64,000 nucleotides of DNA. It comes from Ensifer sp. IC4062. GTDB taxonomy: Bacteria > Pseudomonadota > Alphaproteobacteria > Rhizobiales > Rhizobiaceae. The notes beneath the pieces are model-generated. The model worked only from the letters and a program-made list of their open reading frames with translations, had not been told where the DNA came from and ran no database searches. Location of the stretch: assembly GCF_020193575.1 (NCBI RefSeq), contig NZ_JADYVD010000034.1, positions 25,917 through 89,916 of the forward strand, in the 5' to 3' direction. Below are positions 26,389-37,733 of this stretch, piece by piece; within the stretch, counting starts at the first letter, position 1; the number at the start of each line of letters is the position of its first letter. Position numbers and translations under genes: made by a program.

Positions 26389-27279
26389 TCAGGCGTCTCC
26401 AAGGCGCGCCGCGATGAAATCGACGGTGGCACGCACGGACGGCAACTGCCCGCGGCGATGCGGCATCAGGATCGTCGTCATCACGCGCCCCGCGGTCCAC
26501 TGGGGCAGGACGCGGACGAGCGCACCGCATGCGATCTCGTTGCGGCAAAGCTTGCCAGGCAAGGCGGTTATGCCAAGCCCTGCCACGGCGGCCTCGCGCA
26601 GGACGTACGATTCATCCGCCACAAATCGCGGCTTGGACGACACCCTGACGATCGTCCCGTCCGGATGTTCCAACGTCCAACTGTCCGATGTCAGTGATGT
26701 CAGCAGGCCCTCGTGAGATTCTAAATCTTCGGGATGTTCCGGCGCTTTGCGCTTATCGAGATAGGACGGCGACGCCACCAGCCAACTGGCCTCAGAAGCG
26801 ACGCGGCGCTGCACGAGGCCAGAATCCGGGAGCGGCGCAAAATGGTCGCGCACGGCGATGTCGAAACCTTCCTGGATGAGGTCGACGAACCGGTCGGTCG
26901 CGTGCACCATAAGACGGATCTTCGGATAGACGATCGCCAGCTGAGGCAACAGCGGCGCGAGCGAAAGCTGCGCCGTCGGAACGGATGCCGTGATCCTGAC
27001 GGTACCGCTTGGCTCGGCGAGCCTCCCCTTGACCACACTCTCAGCGGCTTCCGCCTCGATGAGCATTGCCGCCGCATGGCGGTAGAAATCCTCCCCCGTC
27101 TCTGTCACTGCGAAACGGCGCGAAGTGCGGTTGATGAGCCGAACGCCCAACGCTCTTTCGAGCTCCGCCACCCGTTTGCTCAGCGTCGACTTCGGCACAT
27201 TGAGCGCGCGCGCCGCCGGCGCAAAGCCCGCGTGATCTACCACGTGAACAAAGAGCATGAAGTCGTTGAGGTTTGCCAT
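26389..27279 (-). CDS. LysR-family regulator
   Basis: 296 residues. The N-terminal winged helix-turn-helix reads FAPAARALNVPKSTLSKRVAELERALGVRLINRTSRRFAVTETG, and a substrate-binding domain follows (DFDIAVRDHF-like region and VADESYVLREAAVAGLGITALP). It belongs to the group that controls a divergently transcribed target. The genes for an SDR and an imine-reductase-like enzyme face it, so it likely controls them; the inducer is unknown. Confidence 0.92.
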   Translation of the reverse strand: MANLNDFMLFVHVVDHAGFAPAARALNVPKSTLSKRVAELERALGVRLINRTSRRFAVTETGEDFYRHAAAMLIEAEAAESVVKGRLAEPSGTVRITASVPTAQLSLAPLLPQLAIVYPKIRLMVHATDRFVDLIQEGFDIAVRDHFAPLPDSGLVQRRVASEASWLVASPSYLDKRKAPEHPEDLESHEGLLTSLTSDSWTLEHPDGTIVRVSSKPRFVADESYVLREAAVAGLGITALPGKLCRNEIACGALVRVLPQWTAGRVMTTILMPHRRGQLPSVRATVDFIAARLGDA

Positions 27280-27299
27280 GAGAAGTCAGCGTTCGCATT

Positions 27300-27317
27300 T
27301 GTGGATGATAAGTCCAC
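27300..27317. promoter_or_regulatory. Possible LysR operator
   Basis: GTGGA-N7-TCCAC is a perfect short dyad in the 115-bp gap between the divergent LysR and SDR genes, near the LysR start. Its position suits a LysR autoregulatory site, but its size is small. Confidence 0.4.
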
Positions 27318-27394
27318 GTTAGGCCATCTGGCGTACCTTCGTCCATAAATGCATCTCTTCCTCATCGTTCATTGGAACCGAAGAGGAAGACAGC

Positions 27395-28156
27395 ATGACT
27401 ATCTACGAAGGTAAGAAAGCCGTTGTGATCGGCGGCACCCATGGCATGGGGCTGGCGACGGTGGCACGGTTGGTCGCTGGCGGCGCGGAAGTGCTCCTGA
27501 CCGGAAACAACGAGGACAACCTCGCAAAAGTCAGGGAGAGGTTCGGCGCCGGCGTCCACGCGCTGCGCTCCGACATCGCCGATCTCAGCGACATCGCGGT
27601 TCTCGGAGCCGCGGTTGGTCAGAAGATAGGCGCGATCGATCTTCTCCACATCAACGCCGGCATTTCGGAACTCGAGCCATTCGATCAGGTGACCGAGGCG
27701 TCCTACGACCGCCAGTTCGCGATCAACACCAAGGGCGCGTTCTTCACCGCGCAGCGGCTGGCCCCGCTGATCCGCAAGGACGGCTCGATTGTCTTCACCT
27801 CCTCCGTTGCGGACGAGGGCGGTCATCCGGGCATGAGCGTCTACAGCGCCACCAAGGCGGCGCTTGTCTCGCTCGCCTCCGTGCTTGCGACCGAGCTCCT
27901 GCCGCGCGGCATCCGCGTCAACACCGTCTCCCCTGGTTTCATCGACACGCCGACCAAGGGTGTTGCCGGCATCACCGATGCTGAACGCGCCAAGTTCAAG
28001 GCGCTGGGCGACGCGGTCACGCCAATGAAGCGCAACGGCACGGCTGACGAGGTGGCGCGCGCCGTGCTGTTCCTCGCCTTCGAGGCAACCTTCACGACCG
28101 GCGCAAAGCTCGCCGTCGATGGCGGCCTCGGCCAGAAGCTTTCAACCGCCCTCTGA
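27395..28156 (+). CDS. Short-chain dehydrogenase/reductase
   Basis: 253 residues of the classical SDR type. It has the nucleotide loop GGTHGMG, the INAG motif, catalytic Ser in [10 protein letters not shown] and the YSATK pair, and the C-terminal [12 protein letters not shown]. It is an NAD(P)-dependent oxidoreductase of unknown substrate. The ATG follows AGAGGAAG. The next gene starts 24 nt after the stop, so the two enzymes are likely made together under the LysR regulator. Confidence 0.93.
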   Translation: MTIYEGKKAVVIGGTHGMGLATVARLVAGGAEVLLTGNNEDNLAKVRERFGAGVHALRSDIADLSDIAVLGAAVGQKIGAIDLLHINAGISELEPFDQVTEASYDRQFAINTKGAFFTAQRLAPLIRKDGSIVFTSSVADEGGHPGMSVYSATKAALVSLASVLATELLPRGIRVNTVSPGFIDTPTKGVAGITDAERAKFKALGDAVTPMKRNGTADEVARAVLFLAFEATFTTGAKLAVDGGLGQKLSTAL

Positions 28157-28179
28157 TGCGAAACAGGAAAGGAAGAGAC

Positions 28180-29046
28180 ATGGGCAGGATATCTGTTCTC
28201 GGTCTCGGTGCCATGGGCACAGCGCTCGCTGCGACCCTCGTCCGGAAGGGCCATTCCGTGACAGTCTGGAACCGCACGTCGTCGCGGGCGGAGCCGCTTG
28301 CCAGCGCCGGAGCGCGGATCGCAGCGAGCCCCGCGGAAGCCGTCGCGGCAAGCGAACTCACGATCCTCTGCGTCGTCGATTATGCCGCCGCAGGCGCGGT
28401 GCTGGCCGAGGCGCAAGACGCACTCCGCGGCCGCGATCTCGTCAACCTGACGAATGGCACACCGCGCAACGCGAAAAATCTCGCTGCCTGGGCCGAGAAG
28501 AAAGGGGCGGCCTATCTCGACGGGGGCATCATGGCCATTCCGCCGATGATCGGCGAGCGTGGCGCCTTGATCCTCTATAGCGGCTCGGGGGTGCTCTTCG
28601 ACCGACACAAGCCATCGCTCGATGCACTTGCCGAAAGCCGCCATCTTGGCGAGGACCCAAGCCTCGCAGCGCTTTATGACCTCGCCCTGCTCTCCGGCAT
28701 GTACGGCCTCTTCTCAGGTTTCCTGCATGCCGGCGCGCTGGTGGCAAGCAGTGGCGGCAAGGTCACCGATTTCCTGCCGCTTCTTCTTCCGTGGATCGCG
28801 GCGATGAGCGGCACACTCCCCGACCTTGCCGACAAGATCGACAGCGGGCTGCACGATCGCTCCGTGGTTTCGAATCTCGCCATGCAAACGGTAGCACTCG
28901 AAAACATCGCCAGGGCGAGCACGGAGCAAGGTGTCGCGCCGGACTTCATCGAACCGATGCTCCGGCTCGCCACCCGGCGGATTGCTGAAGGTCATGGCAG
29001 CGACGACATCTCGGGCGTGATCGAGACTATCCGGCGACAAAAGTGA
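28180..29046 (+). CDS. Imine-reductase-like NAD(P)-dependent oxidoreductase
   Basis: 288 residues. The N-terminal Rossmann domain has GLGAMGTALAATLVRKGH and VWNRTSSRA, the NADP-type loop. The segment NLTNGTPRNAKNLAAWAEKKGAAYLDGGIMAIP followed by IG and LYSG is the signature of bacterial imine reductases within the 6-phosphogluconate/beta-hydroxyacid dehydrogenase superfamily. The C-terminal half is the helical dimer domain. Natural substrates of imine reductases are mostly unknown. The ATG at 28180 follows GGAAGAG; an in-frame ATG at 28156 overlaps the SDR stop. Confidence 0.85.
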   Translation: MGRISVLGLGAMGTALAATLVRKGHSVTVWNRTSSRAEPLASAGARIAASPAEAVAASELTILCVVDYAAAGAVLAEAQDALRGRDLVNLTNGTPRNAKNLAAWAEKKGAAYLDGGIMAIPPMIGERGALILYSGSGVLFDRHKPSLDALAESRHLGEDPSLAALYDLALLSGMYGLFSGFLHAGALVASSGGKVTDFLPLLLPWIAAMSGTLPDLADKIDSGLHDRSVVSNLAMQTVALENIARASTEQGVAPDFIEPMLRLATRRIAEGHGSDDISGVIETIRRQK

Positions 29047-29120
29047 ATCCCATTTCAACGCGATAGAGCCATCGCCTGAATCGGATTGGCAAGTCGCTGA
29101 ATCGCTTTGTAAGCGGCAAC

Positions 29121-29153
29121 AAAAAGCCCGCCGACGCACCAGCGGGCTGTTTG
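29121..29153 (-). terminator. aatA terminator
   Basis: On the minus strand AGCCCGC and GCGGGCT pair with a 10-nt loop and are followed by TTTTTG, just past the aatA stop. Read rightward it may also end the imine-reductase transcript. Confidence 0.7.
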
Positions 29154-29172
29154 TTTGCGGTAAAGGCTGTTC

Positions 29173-30834
<1,662 letters not shown>

Positions 30835-33174
30835 ATGTTTCTCGACGACGAAATCGCCGCTGCGCGCACGCGGCGCAACGAGGCGCGTTGGGGTTTCTAT
30901 CTGGCGCTCGCCGCGCTCGCAGCGTGCATTGTGATGGTCCTCGGTCTGTTGGCGCAGGCTTCGGCTCAAGCGGCCGAACCCAGAGCGCAGCGGCTAGCTG
31001 GCTATGTACGCCCGAACGACATGGGGACCGGCGCACTACTCTTTCCTTCCAGGGAACCCGGCTATTTCGTCGAGGCGCCGCGGCTGGCAACAGACGTCGA
31101 GATAAACGTCAACGGTCCCGTCATCCGAACCCGCGTCACTCAGCGCTTCGAAAACCCGAGCAAGGGATGGGTCGAGGGTACCTACGTCTTTCCGCTCCCC
31201 GAGGACTCCGCCGTCGATACGCTGAAGATGCAGATCGGCGACCGCTTCATCGAGGGAAAGATCAAGCCGCGCGCCGAGGCCAAGGAAATCTACGAACAGG
31301 CGAAGGCCGAGGGCAAGAAGGCCGCGCTTCTCGAGCAGCAGCGGCCAAACATCTTCACGAACCAAGTCGCCAACATCGGCCCAGGCGAAACCATCGTCGT
31401 GCAGATCGAGTATCAAAGCGGCGTTCGACAGTCCAACGGGGTCTTTTCATTCCGCTTCCCGATGGTCGTCGCGCCTCGTTACAATCCGCATCCGATCGTC
31501 AACACGGTCGATATCGACGGCCATAGCGGCTATGCCGTGAGCGAGCCGGTTCCGGATCGGGAGAAGATCGAGGCGCCGGTACTCGATCCGAAGGAAAACG
31601 CCAAGGTCAATCCGGTAACCCTCAACGTCAACCTCAAGGCCGGGTTTCCGATCGCAAGTGTTACTTCCCCCTATCACGAGATCGAAACCGCATCACTCGA
31701 CGAGCTCAGCCGCCGGATCACGCTGAAAAGTGGCAGCGTTCCGGCCGACAAGGATTTCGAACTGAGCTGGAAGGCGATCGAGGGCAAGAGCCCCTATGCC
31801 GGTCTCTTCCGCGAGACGGTGGGCGGCAAAACCTATCTGCTTGCCTTCGTGACACCGCCGTCCGCCGTCGAGGCCAACAAGGCGGTTAGACGCGAGGTTG
31901 TTTTCGTCATCGACAATTCCGGCTCGATGGCCGGCCCATCGATGGAACAGGCCAAGGAGAGTCTTGCGCTGGCGATTTCGCGACTGGACGACGATGACCG
32001 CTTCAACGTCATCCGCTTCGACGACACGATGACCGTGCACTTTCCCGAACTCGTTGCCGCCACGCCCGACAAGCGCGAGGATGCCATCGCCTTCGTGCGC
32101 GCGCTTACGGCCGACGGCGGCACCGAAATGCTGCCGGCGCTGGAGGCGGCGCTTCGCACCCAGGGACCGGTAGAGCCCGGCGCCTTGCGCCAGGTGATTT
32201 TTCTTACCGACGGCGCGATTGGTAATGAGAGCCAGCTTTTCGACGAGATCCGCAACAGTCGCGGCGATGCCCGCGTCTTTACCGTCGGTATCGGTTCCGC
32301 TCCCAACAGCCATTTCATGACCAAGTGCGCCGAATATGGCCGCGGCACCTTCACCCTGATCGGCTCCGAGAGCGAGGTTGCCACCCGCATGGGTGAGCTT
32401 TTCGAGAAACTCGAAAGCCCGGTCATGACCGAAATTTCGGCCACGTTTGACGGCGTTGCGGCCGCGAATATTAACCCCGACCCGATGCCCGACCTTTACC
32501 GTGGCGAACCGCTGGCGCTGACGGCGGAACTTGCCGGCACCGCGCCGGAAGGCAAGCTCAGGATTGTTGGCAAGGCGGGAGACCAACCCTGGCGGGTCGA
32601 GATGGACATTGCCAAGGCGGCGGCTGGCGAAGGTATCACCAAGCTCTGGGCGCGCCGCAAGATAGATGATCTCGAAGCGAGCGCCGGCGCCATCGCAGAC
32701 CCGGCCGAACTCGACCGACAGATCGAGACCGTCGCGCTGGCGCATCATCTCGTCTCGCGTGTCACCAGCCTTGTTGCAGTCGACATCACCCCTTCCCGCG
32801 CGGCCGGGGAACCGCTCGCTGGAGCCAAGGTGCCATTGAACCTTCCGGAGGGATGGGATTTCGGCAAGGTTTTTGGCAAGGACCCGGCCACCCCCGCCAA
32901 GATCGATGAACGGGAGGCGGCGGCGGGCAACCGGAGCGAACGCGCCATGCTTGTCGCAGACCGCATGGCGGCAGCGCCGACGGCGCGTGCAGCAAGCCTG
33001 ATCGCCGAGGCGAACACCCAGGTGAACCTGCCGCAGACGGCAACCGAGGCTGACAGGCAGATTCTGATTGGCCTGATGCTGCTTGCCATTGCACTCCTGG
33101 CCGGCACGACCTTCGCTCTCTGGCGAGAACAGATCGCCGCGTTCATTGTCGCAAGGGTTCGCCGCCATGGCTGA
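30835..33174 (+). CDS. Sortase substrate with VIT and VWA domains (marine proteobacterial sortase target type)
   Basis: 779 residues from ATG 30835, which follows GTGGGGG; a GTG at 30805 is an alternative. An N-terminal hydrophobic signal precedes a VIT domain (about residues 60-180) and a VWA domain with the metal site DNSGS in FVIDNSGSMAGPS. Near the end is LPQTA (residues 732-736), then a hydrophobic segment and an Arg-rich tail, which is a sortase sorting signal. The stop overlaps the next gene, a class GN sortase, by 8 nt. This substrate/enzyme pairing is known in proteobacteria. The protein would be exported and processed at the cell envelope. Confidence 0.9.
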   Translation: MFLDDEIAAARTRRNEARWGFYLALAALAACIVMVLGLLAQASAQAAEPRAQRLAGYVRPNDMGTGALLFPSREPGYFVEAPRLATDVEINVNGPVIRTRVTQRFENPSKGWVEGTYVFPLPEDSAVDTLKMQIGDRFIEGKIKPRAEAKEIYEQAKAEGKKAALLEQQRPNIFTNQVANIGPGETIVVQIEYQSGVRQSNGVFSFRFPMVVAPRYNPHPIVNTVDIDGHSGYAVSEPVPDREKIEAPVLDPKENAKVNPVTLNVNLKAGFPIASVTSPYHEIETASLDELSRRITLKSGSVPADKDFELSWKAIEGKSPYAGLFRETVGGKTYLLAFVTPPSAVEANKAVRREVVFVIDNSGSMAGPSMEQAKESLALAISRLDDDDRFNVIRFDDTMTVHFPELVAATPDKREDAIAFVRALTADGGTEMLPALEAALRTQGPVEPGALRQVIFLTDGAIGNESQLFDEIRNSRGDARVFTVGIGSAPNSHFMTKCAEYGRGTFTLIGSESEVATRMGELFEKLESPVMTEISATFDGVAAANINPDPMPDLYRGEPLALTAELAGTAPEGKLRIVGKAGDQPWRVEMDIAKAAAGEGITKLWARRKIDDLEASAGAIADPAELDRQIETVALAHHLVSRVTSLVAVDITPSRAAGEPLAGAKVPLNLPEGWDFGKVFGKDPATPAKIDEREAAAGNRSERAMLVADRMAAAPTARAASLIAEANTQVNLPQTATEADRQILIGLMLLAIALLAGTTFALWREQIAAFIVARVRRHG

Positions 33175-33835
33175 CGATGATGATTCGTCCGGCCAGCGCG
33201 CCGGTTTTCTTGCCAGACTGTCGGCAATCGAAACGGTCGTCGTGGCGATCATCGCCCTCATTGCGCTTGCCGGCCTGCTGCTGATCGGCAAGGGCTTCTA
33301 CATGAAGGCCAAGGCCGAGCTTTCGCAGGTCCTGTTGCGGAAGAGTTTCGAAGAACAGCTTCGCGGCGCTGCCGGTGGCAGGCCCTGGCCCTGGGCGGAT
33401 TTCGAGACGGCGGCGGAGATCTCCGCACCTCGCATCAATCGCTCGGCGATCGTGCTTGCCGGCGCAAGCGGCGAGGCTCTCGCCTTTGGCCCGGCCTGGC
33501 TCGCCAACACGCCGCTCCCGGGCGATACAGGAACGTCCGTGATCGCCGCTCATCGCGACACGCATTTTCGCTGGCTGAAGGACGTGAGCCCCGGTGACCT
33601 CTTGGTGCTGACGCGCAAAGACGGCCGCCGCTTCATTTTCCGTGCCGGCGAAGGCCGTGTCGCCCGTTGGGACGAAAGCGGTATCAACGCGTCGGCCAGC
33701 GGACACAACCTTGCACTCGCCACCTGCTGGCCCTTCGACGCCGTCGAACAGGGGCCGATGCGCTACATCGTCAATGCCGAACTCGTCGGCGAGCAACGCG
33801 CGGTTCCGCTCACCACCGGCTCGATCTCCCGATAA
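33167..33835 (+). CDS. Class GN sortase
   Basis: 222 residues with one N-terminal membrane segment (about residues 24-44). The sortase triad is present: H129 in IAAHRDTHF, C187 in LATCWPF and R199 in GPMRYIV. The enzyme cuts a sorting signal and transfers the protein to an acceptor in the periplasm; the acceptor in Gram-negative bacteria is not known. It is dedicated to the VIT/VWA protein whose gene it overlaps. Confidence 0.92.
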   Translation: MADDDDSSGQRAGFLARLSAIETVVVAIIALIALAGLLLIGKGFYMKAKAELSQVLLRKSFEEQLRGAAGGRPWPWADFETAAEISAPRINRSAIVLAGASGEALAFGPAWLANTPLPGDTGTSVIAAHRDTHFRWLKDVSPGDLLVLTRKDGRRFIFRAGEGRVARWDESGINASASGHNLALATCWPFDAVEQGPMRYIVNAELVGEQRAVPLTTGSISR

Positions 33836-33918
33836 ACCCGTTTTGATCCGATTTGACTTGAAAGACTTGCGCCTGCGCTCCAGCTTACCTCAAACGAAGG
33901 CGCAATCCGGAGAATGCT

Positions 33919-35109
33919 ATGCGGCGCTCGCTCTTTGGGGCAGGTTTGACGAACATCCCAACCCTATGGGCGTGGTCTGCGGCCCCTCTGTTTTCCGGTT
34001 TTCTCTGCCTTCTCGCCCCGCAAGCGGCGACCGCACAACGGGCGCAGGAATTTTCAACTCAGACCGGTACGGTTCTTGTCGAGACGCTCGCGACCGGGCT
34101 CCGCCATCCCTGGGCCGTCGAGGTGATGCCGGACGGCGGCATCGTCGTCACCGAGCGCCCGGGACGGCTGCGCATCCTGCGCGACGGCGAGCTGTCCGCC
34201 CCGATCGAGGGCGTGCCTGATGTGGCCGCTCGCGGCCAGGGCGGATTGCTCGATGTTGCCCTCGATCCGCAATTCGCAACCAACCGCGTGCTTTATCTGA
34301 CCTATTCCGCCAGCGACGGCGACGGCTATGGCACAGTGCTTGTGCGAGCGGCTCTCTCCGACGACCAGCGGCGCTTGACCGACGTGAAGGAACTGTTCCG
34401 GATGAGCAAGTTCACCGGCGGGGGCCAGCACTTCGGCTCGCGCATCGCCATCGACAAGGACGGCAGCCTGTTCTTCGGGATCGGTGACCGTGGTCAACGT
34501 GACCGCGCCCAGGACCCGCGCGACCATGCCGGCGCCATTCTGCACATCAATCCAGACGGCAGCATTCCGGCGGCCAACCCCTATCGCGGCGGCACCGAGG
34601 GTCGGGCCGAGATTTGGTCGAAGGGGCACCGCAATCCGCAAGGCATCACCTTCGACCAGGGCGACGGCAAGCTCTTGACCGTCGAACACGGCGCGCGCGG
34701 CGGTGATGAAGTAAACAACCCGCAGCCTGGCAAGAACTACGGCTGGCCGGTGATCACCTATGGGAAAGACTACTCAGGCGCAGAAATCGGCGAAGGCACG
34801 ACCAAGGAGGGCTTTGAACAGCCTCTCTACTATTGGGATCCGTCGATCGCGCCGGGGGCGCTCGCTGTTTACCGCGGCAGCATGTTTCCAGAATGGGACG
34901 GCGACCTTCTGATCGCGGCCCTGAAATATCAGTTGCTCGCGCGCCTGGAGCGGGACGAAAACGGCGCGATCACCTCCGAGGAACGACTGTTCGACGGCGA
35001 ATTCGGCCGCATTCGGGACGTGGTCGTCGCGCCGGACGGCGCGCTGCTGATGGTAACCGACGAAGACAATGGCGCTGTTCTCCGGGTCTCCAAGGCTCCT
35101 ACGCAATAG
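33919..35109 (+). CDS. PQQ-dependent sugar dehydrogenase (soluble aldose type)
   Basis: 396 residues with a signal peptide ending near AATA. The six-bladed propeller family features are visible: HPWAVEVMPDGGIVVTERPGRL, GGGQHFGSRIAIDKDG with the catalytic His, WSKGHRNPQG and MFPEWDGDLLIAALK. These enzymes oxidise aldoses in the periplasm using PQQ. No PQQ synthesis gene is in the window. It starts 83 nt after the sortase gene and may be a separate unit. Confidence 0.92.
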   Translation: MRRSLFGAGLTNIPTLWAWSAAPLFSGFLCLLAPQAATAQRAQEFSTQTGTVLVETLATGLRHPWAVEVMPDGGIVVTERPGRLRILRDGELSAPIEGVPDVAARGQGGLLDVALDPQFATNRVLYLTYSASDGDGYGTVLVRAALSDDQRRLTDVKELFRMSKFTGGGQHFGSRIAIDKDGSLFFGIGDRGQRDRAQDPRDHAGAILHINPDGSIPAANPYRGGTEGRAEIWSKGHRNPQGITFDQGDGKLLTVEHGARGGDEVNNPQPGKNYGWPVITYGKDYSGAEIGEGTTKEGFEQPLYYWDPSIAPGALAVYRGSMFPEWDGDLLIAALKYQLLARLERDENGAITSEERLFDGEFGRIRDVVVAPDGALLMVTDEDNGAVLRVSKAPTQ

Positions 35110-35168
35110 CGGCGTGCGGAGCAAATCCGGGAAAGGGCGTGACGCTCTTCGTCCGGAATCGCGTTGTT

Positions 35169-35606
35169 TCAACCCGTTCGAAGCGCTGCCCGCACCTCCT
35201 TGCGAAACATGAATTTGAGCCCCGACCACACCGGGTCGATGGCGCAGACCTTCACATCGACAAGATCGAGCGGCAGAAATATCTCGCGCAAGGTATCCTC
35301 GGTCAGATTCGTCGCAACCCCAGAAGTCCGTTTCGGCCACGAAACCCAGAACACTCCATCCGCCCTCAGCCCCGCGGTAAGCGCGTCGGCCTGGCTTTCG
35401 AGCGCAGTCCGGTCGGTTTCGAAGGTATGGATGTAGTCATAGCAGCGTGAGACGGTCCCGCCGATCGACGTGTCGGCGAGTACGAAGCCGGGAAAGGCAG
35501 CAATTTCAGGAAGGTTGGCCGGAACGGCGAGAAGCAGGGCGGCCTGCCCGTCGCGCAGGCCCAGCTTTTTTATAAGTGGTGTTCCGGAATAGCCTGCGTC
35601 GCTCAT
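35169..35606 (-). CDS. DUF3052 protein
   Basis: 145 residues, soluble. The beginning GYSGTPLIKKLGLRDGQAALLLAVP and the pattern WVSWPKRTSGVATNLTEDTLRE are those of DUF3052, a family of unknown function in actinobacteria and rhizobia. Its end is 59 nt from the convergent sugar dehydrogenase stop. No functional clue comes from its neighbours. Confidence 0.85.
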   Translation of the reverse strand: MSDAGYSGTPLIKKLGLRDGQAALLLAVPANLPEIAAFPGFVLADTSIGGTVSRCYDYIHTFETDRTALESQADALTAGLRADGVFWVSWPKRTSGVATNLTEDTLREIFLPLDLVDVKVCAIDPVWSGLKFMFRKEVRAALRTG

Positions 35607-35789
35607 CGGGTCAGGTCAGGTCCCCAGAACGGGAGTCGTCATCGTCAAGTCGCCGGTTCCCCATAGAGGATGGCGGAGGATGAGGCTTGCCCGACAAAAA
35701 CGCAAACGATAGAGCGGCTGTGCAATGACCGGAGCGACATGGCTTTGGATTGCCTCGATCCAAATCCGTCACGATCCGGGAGCACAGCC

Positions 35790-36689
35790 GTGACTCGCCT
35801 TCAGGCCAATCTATTCCTGCTGTTTTCCGGCGCGATCTGGGGCGCCGGTTTTGTAGCCCAATCGACGGCGATGGAGGCAATCGGCCCGCTCTGGTTCATT
35901 GGCCTGCGTTTCGCGATCGCGACGATCGTCGCGCTACCGCTGGCCGTCGTCGAAGGAAGATTCGCCACGACGCCGCTTCCGCAAAAGTCGATCCGTAACT
36001 TCATTTTCATCGGCCTGGCGCTCTTCGGTGGCGCAGTGACGCAGCAGTTCGGGCTTCTGACCACTAGCGTCACCAATTCCGGCTTTCTGACGGGACTCTA
36101 CGTCGTCTTCGTACCGATATTGACTGTCGTCTTCCTGCGCCGCAAGCCGCATTGGGTTATCTGGCCGGGTGCCCTGCTTGCCTCCTTCGGCATCTTCCTC
36201 TTGAGCGGCGGGGCACTTTCGAGCCTGACCGGCGGAGATCTTCTGACGATCGTCTGCGCGCTCTTCTGGGCAATCCAGATGCTGCTCGTCGGTATCTTCG
36301 CCTCCGATACGGGTCGTCCGATGCTGCTGTCGATGGTGCAATTCGCCGTCTGTGCCGTGCTTGGTTGCCTGTTCGCGGCCTTCACCGAACCCTTAAGCCT
36401 CGAGGTGATCGAGAACGCCCTGCCCCAGATTCTTTACGCCGGCGTGTTTTCGAGTGGTGTCGCCTTCATCTGCCAGGTTGTCGGCCAGCGCTACACGACG
36501 GCGCCGCAGGCGGCGATCTTCCTGTCGAGCGAGGCCCTTTTCGCCGCCCTTTTCGGCGTGCTGCTGCTTGGCGAAATCATCACGCCGATCGGTTATCTCG
36601 GCTGTGCCGTCATTTTCGTCGCGATGCTGGCCGTCGAACTCATTCCGGAATTGGCGAAAAGGCGCCAGGAAGCGGAAGCAGCAGCTTGA
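35790..36689 (+). CDS. EamA/DMT-family transporter
   Basis: 299 residues with ten hydrophobic segments in two five-helix EamA halves, the first opening LFSGAIWGAGFVAQSTAM and the second carrying SSEALFAALFGVLLLGE near the end. It is an inner-membrane drug/metabolite exporter of unknown substrate. GTG 35790 has GGGAG 7 nt upstream and gives the usual length; ATG 35739 with GGAG is an alternative that adds 17 residues. Confidence 0.88.
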   Translation: MTRLQANLFLLFSGAIWGAGFVAQSTAMEAIGPLWFIGLRFAIATIVALPLAVVEGRFATTPLPQKSIRNFIFIGLALFGGAVTQQFGLLTTSVTNSGFLTGLYVVFVPILTVVFLRRKPHWVIWPGALLASFGIFLLSGGALSSLTGGDLLTIVCALFWAIQMLLVGIFASDTGRPMLLSMVQFAVCAVLGCLFAAFTEPLSLEVIENALPQILYAGVFSSGVAFICQVVGQRYTTAPQAAIFLSSEALFAALFGVLLLGEIITPIGYLGCAVIFVAMLAVELIPELAKRRQEAEAAA

Positions 36690-37366
36690 TACGACTTACG
36701 CGGCAAGCATCTTCTGTACTGCGCGCAAGGTGAACTTTACGGTATTACTTATTACTGTCCAATCGCGCCTATTTTGCTTCGGAATGAGACAGCCGTGCCG
36801 GACCGCGGGCGGACTTTGCAGTTTTTCTTGTAGATTTTCTGCAAAGTTTGACGGCAGAGCTTCGCCGCATGCGGAACATGAGACATATCAGGCGCTTGCG
36901 ATTCTTCGAACGAAATTGCGCAAAGCCGCAGTGTGATCGAGAACGACAAAATATGGCGCAAACAGTCAAGTCTTGCCATGGTCGTGTTCAAAAAGCTGTG
37001 ATTTCAACAGCTTGCGACGCGTTCAGAATATCCCACGCCGGAACGGCAACTGATCGGTTTTCGAGCAATGAGAAGCGGCAATACCTCGTCAGAAAAGTTT
37101 TGCTTGCCAATTCAAAATAAACCCATCACTCTTACTGTGTTCGGGCAATCTGCGAACACGGGAAGATCTTGAATTATAAGCGGGCCGGAGACGCAAGCCA
37201 CTCCGGGCGGCCAGACTGGGGGAGGCTTGTTTTCCCTTGTTATGGCTGGTCGCGATAACAGGACCCTTTCCTCAAACGTCGAGAACTGCCTGCCCCCACG
37301 CCCATTTTGGGCAAACTGCAATGCTGCCCGCGCCGTCAAGCGGGTGGAGAGAAAAGGACCTGACGC
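36690..37366. other. Long intergenic region before the cold-shock gene
   Basis: 677 bases. I see no conserved protein. Part is probably the promoter and long 5' leader that cspA-type genes often have. Short open frames on both strands lack family resemblance or good ribosome sites. Confidence 0.5.
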
Positions 37367-37582
37367 ATGGCCGAAACTGGCACTGTAAAATTCTTCAACA
37401 CCGACAAAGGTTTTGGTTTCATCAAGCCTGACAACGGTGGTGCAGACATCTTCGTACATATTTCTGCCGTGCAGGCTTCGGGCCTGAGCGGCCTTACGGA
37501 AAATCAGAAGGTAAGCTTCGATACCGAACCGGATCGCCGCGGCAAAGGCCCGAAGGCGGTCAACCTGCAGATCGCCGGCTGA
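37367..37582 (+). CDS. Cold-shock domain protein (CspA family)
   Basis: 71 residues, a single cold-shock domain with RNP1 KGFGFI and RNP2 DIFVHI. It binds single-stranded RNA/DNA and melts mRNA structure. The ATG follows AGAAAAGGACC. Rhizobia carry several such genes, and cold induction of this one cannot be told from sequence. It is monocistronic with a strong terminator. Confidence 0.95.
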   Translation: MAETGTVKFFNTDKGFGFIKPDNGGADIFVHISAVQASGLSGLTENQKVSFDTEPDRRGKGPKAVNLQIAG

Positions 37583-37619
37583 TACGGCCTCTGCTGAAAC
37601 ATTTAAGTTAAAGTTGCAG

Positions 37620-37643
37620 CCCGGCAAATTTGCCGGGTTTTTT
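37620..37643 (+). terminator. Cold-shock gene terminator
   Basis: CCCGGCAAA pairs with TTTGCCGGG as a perfect 9-bp palindromic stem, followed by TTTTTT. Confidence 0.9.
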
Positions 37644-37733
37644 CATTCAGGCTACGTTCAGTTTGAGAGCCCTAGAGTCGGTTCATGATGAAAACCGGAA
37701 CTGATTCCGGCCCAATGCATAGGATGAAGCCCC

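Noticed and set aside
25077..26432. Long open frame antisense to carA
   Set aside because: Low-complexity Gly/Asp/Val-rich translation without family pattern; a product of GC-rich codon use in carA.
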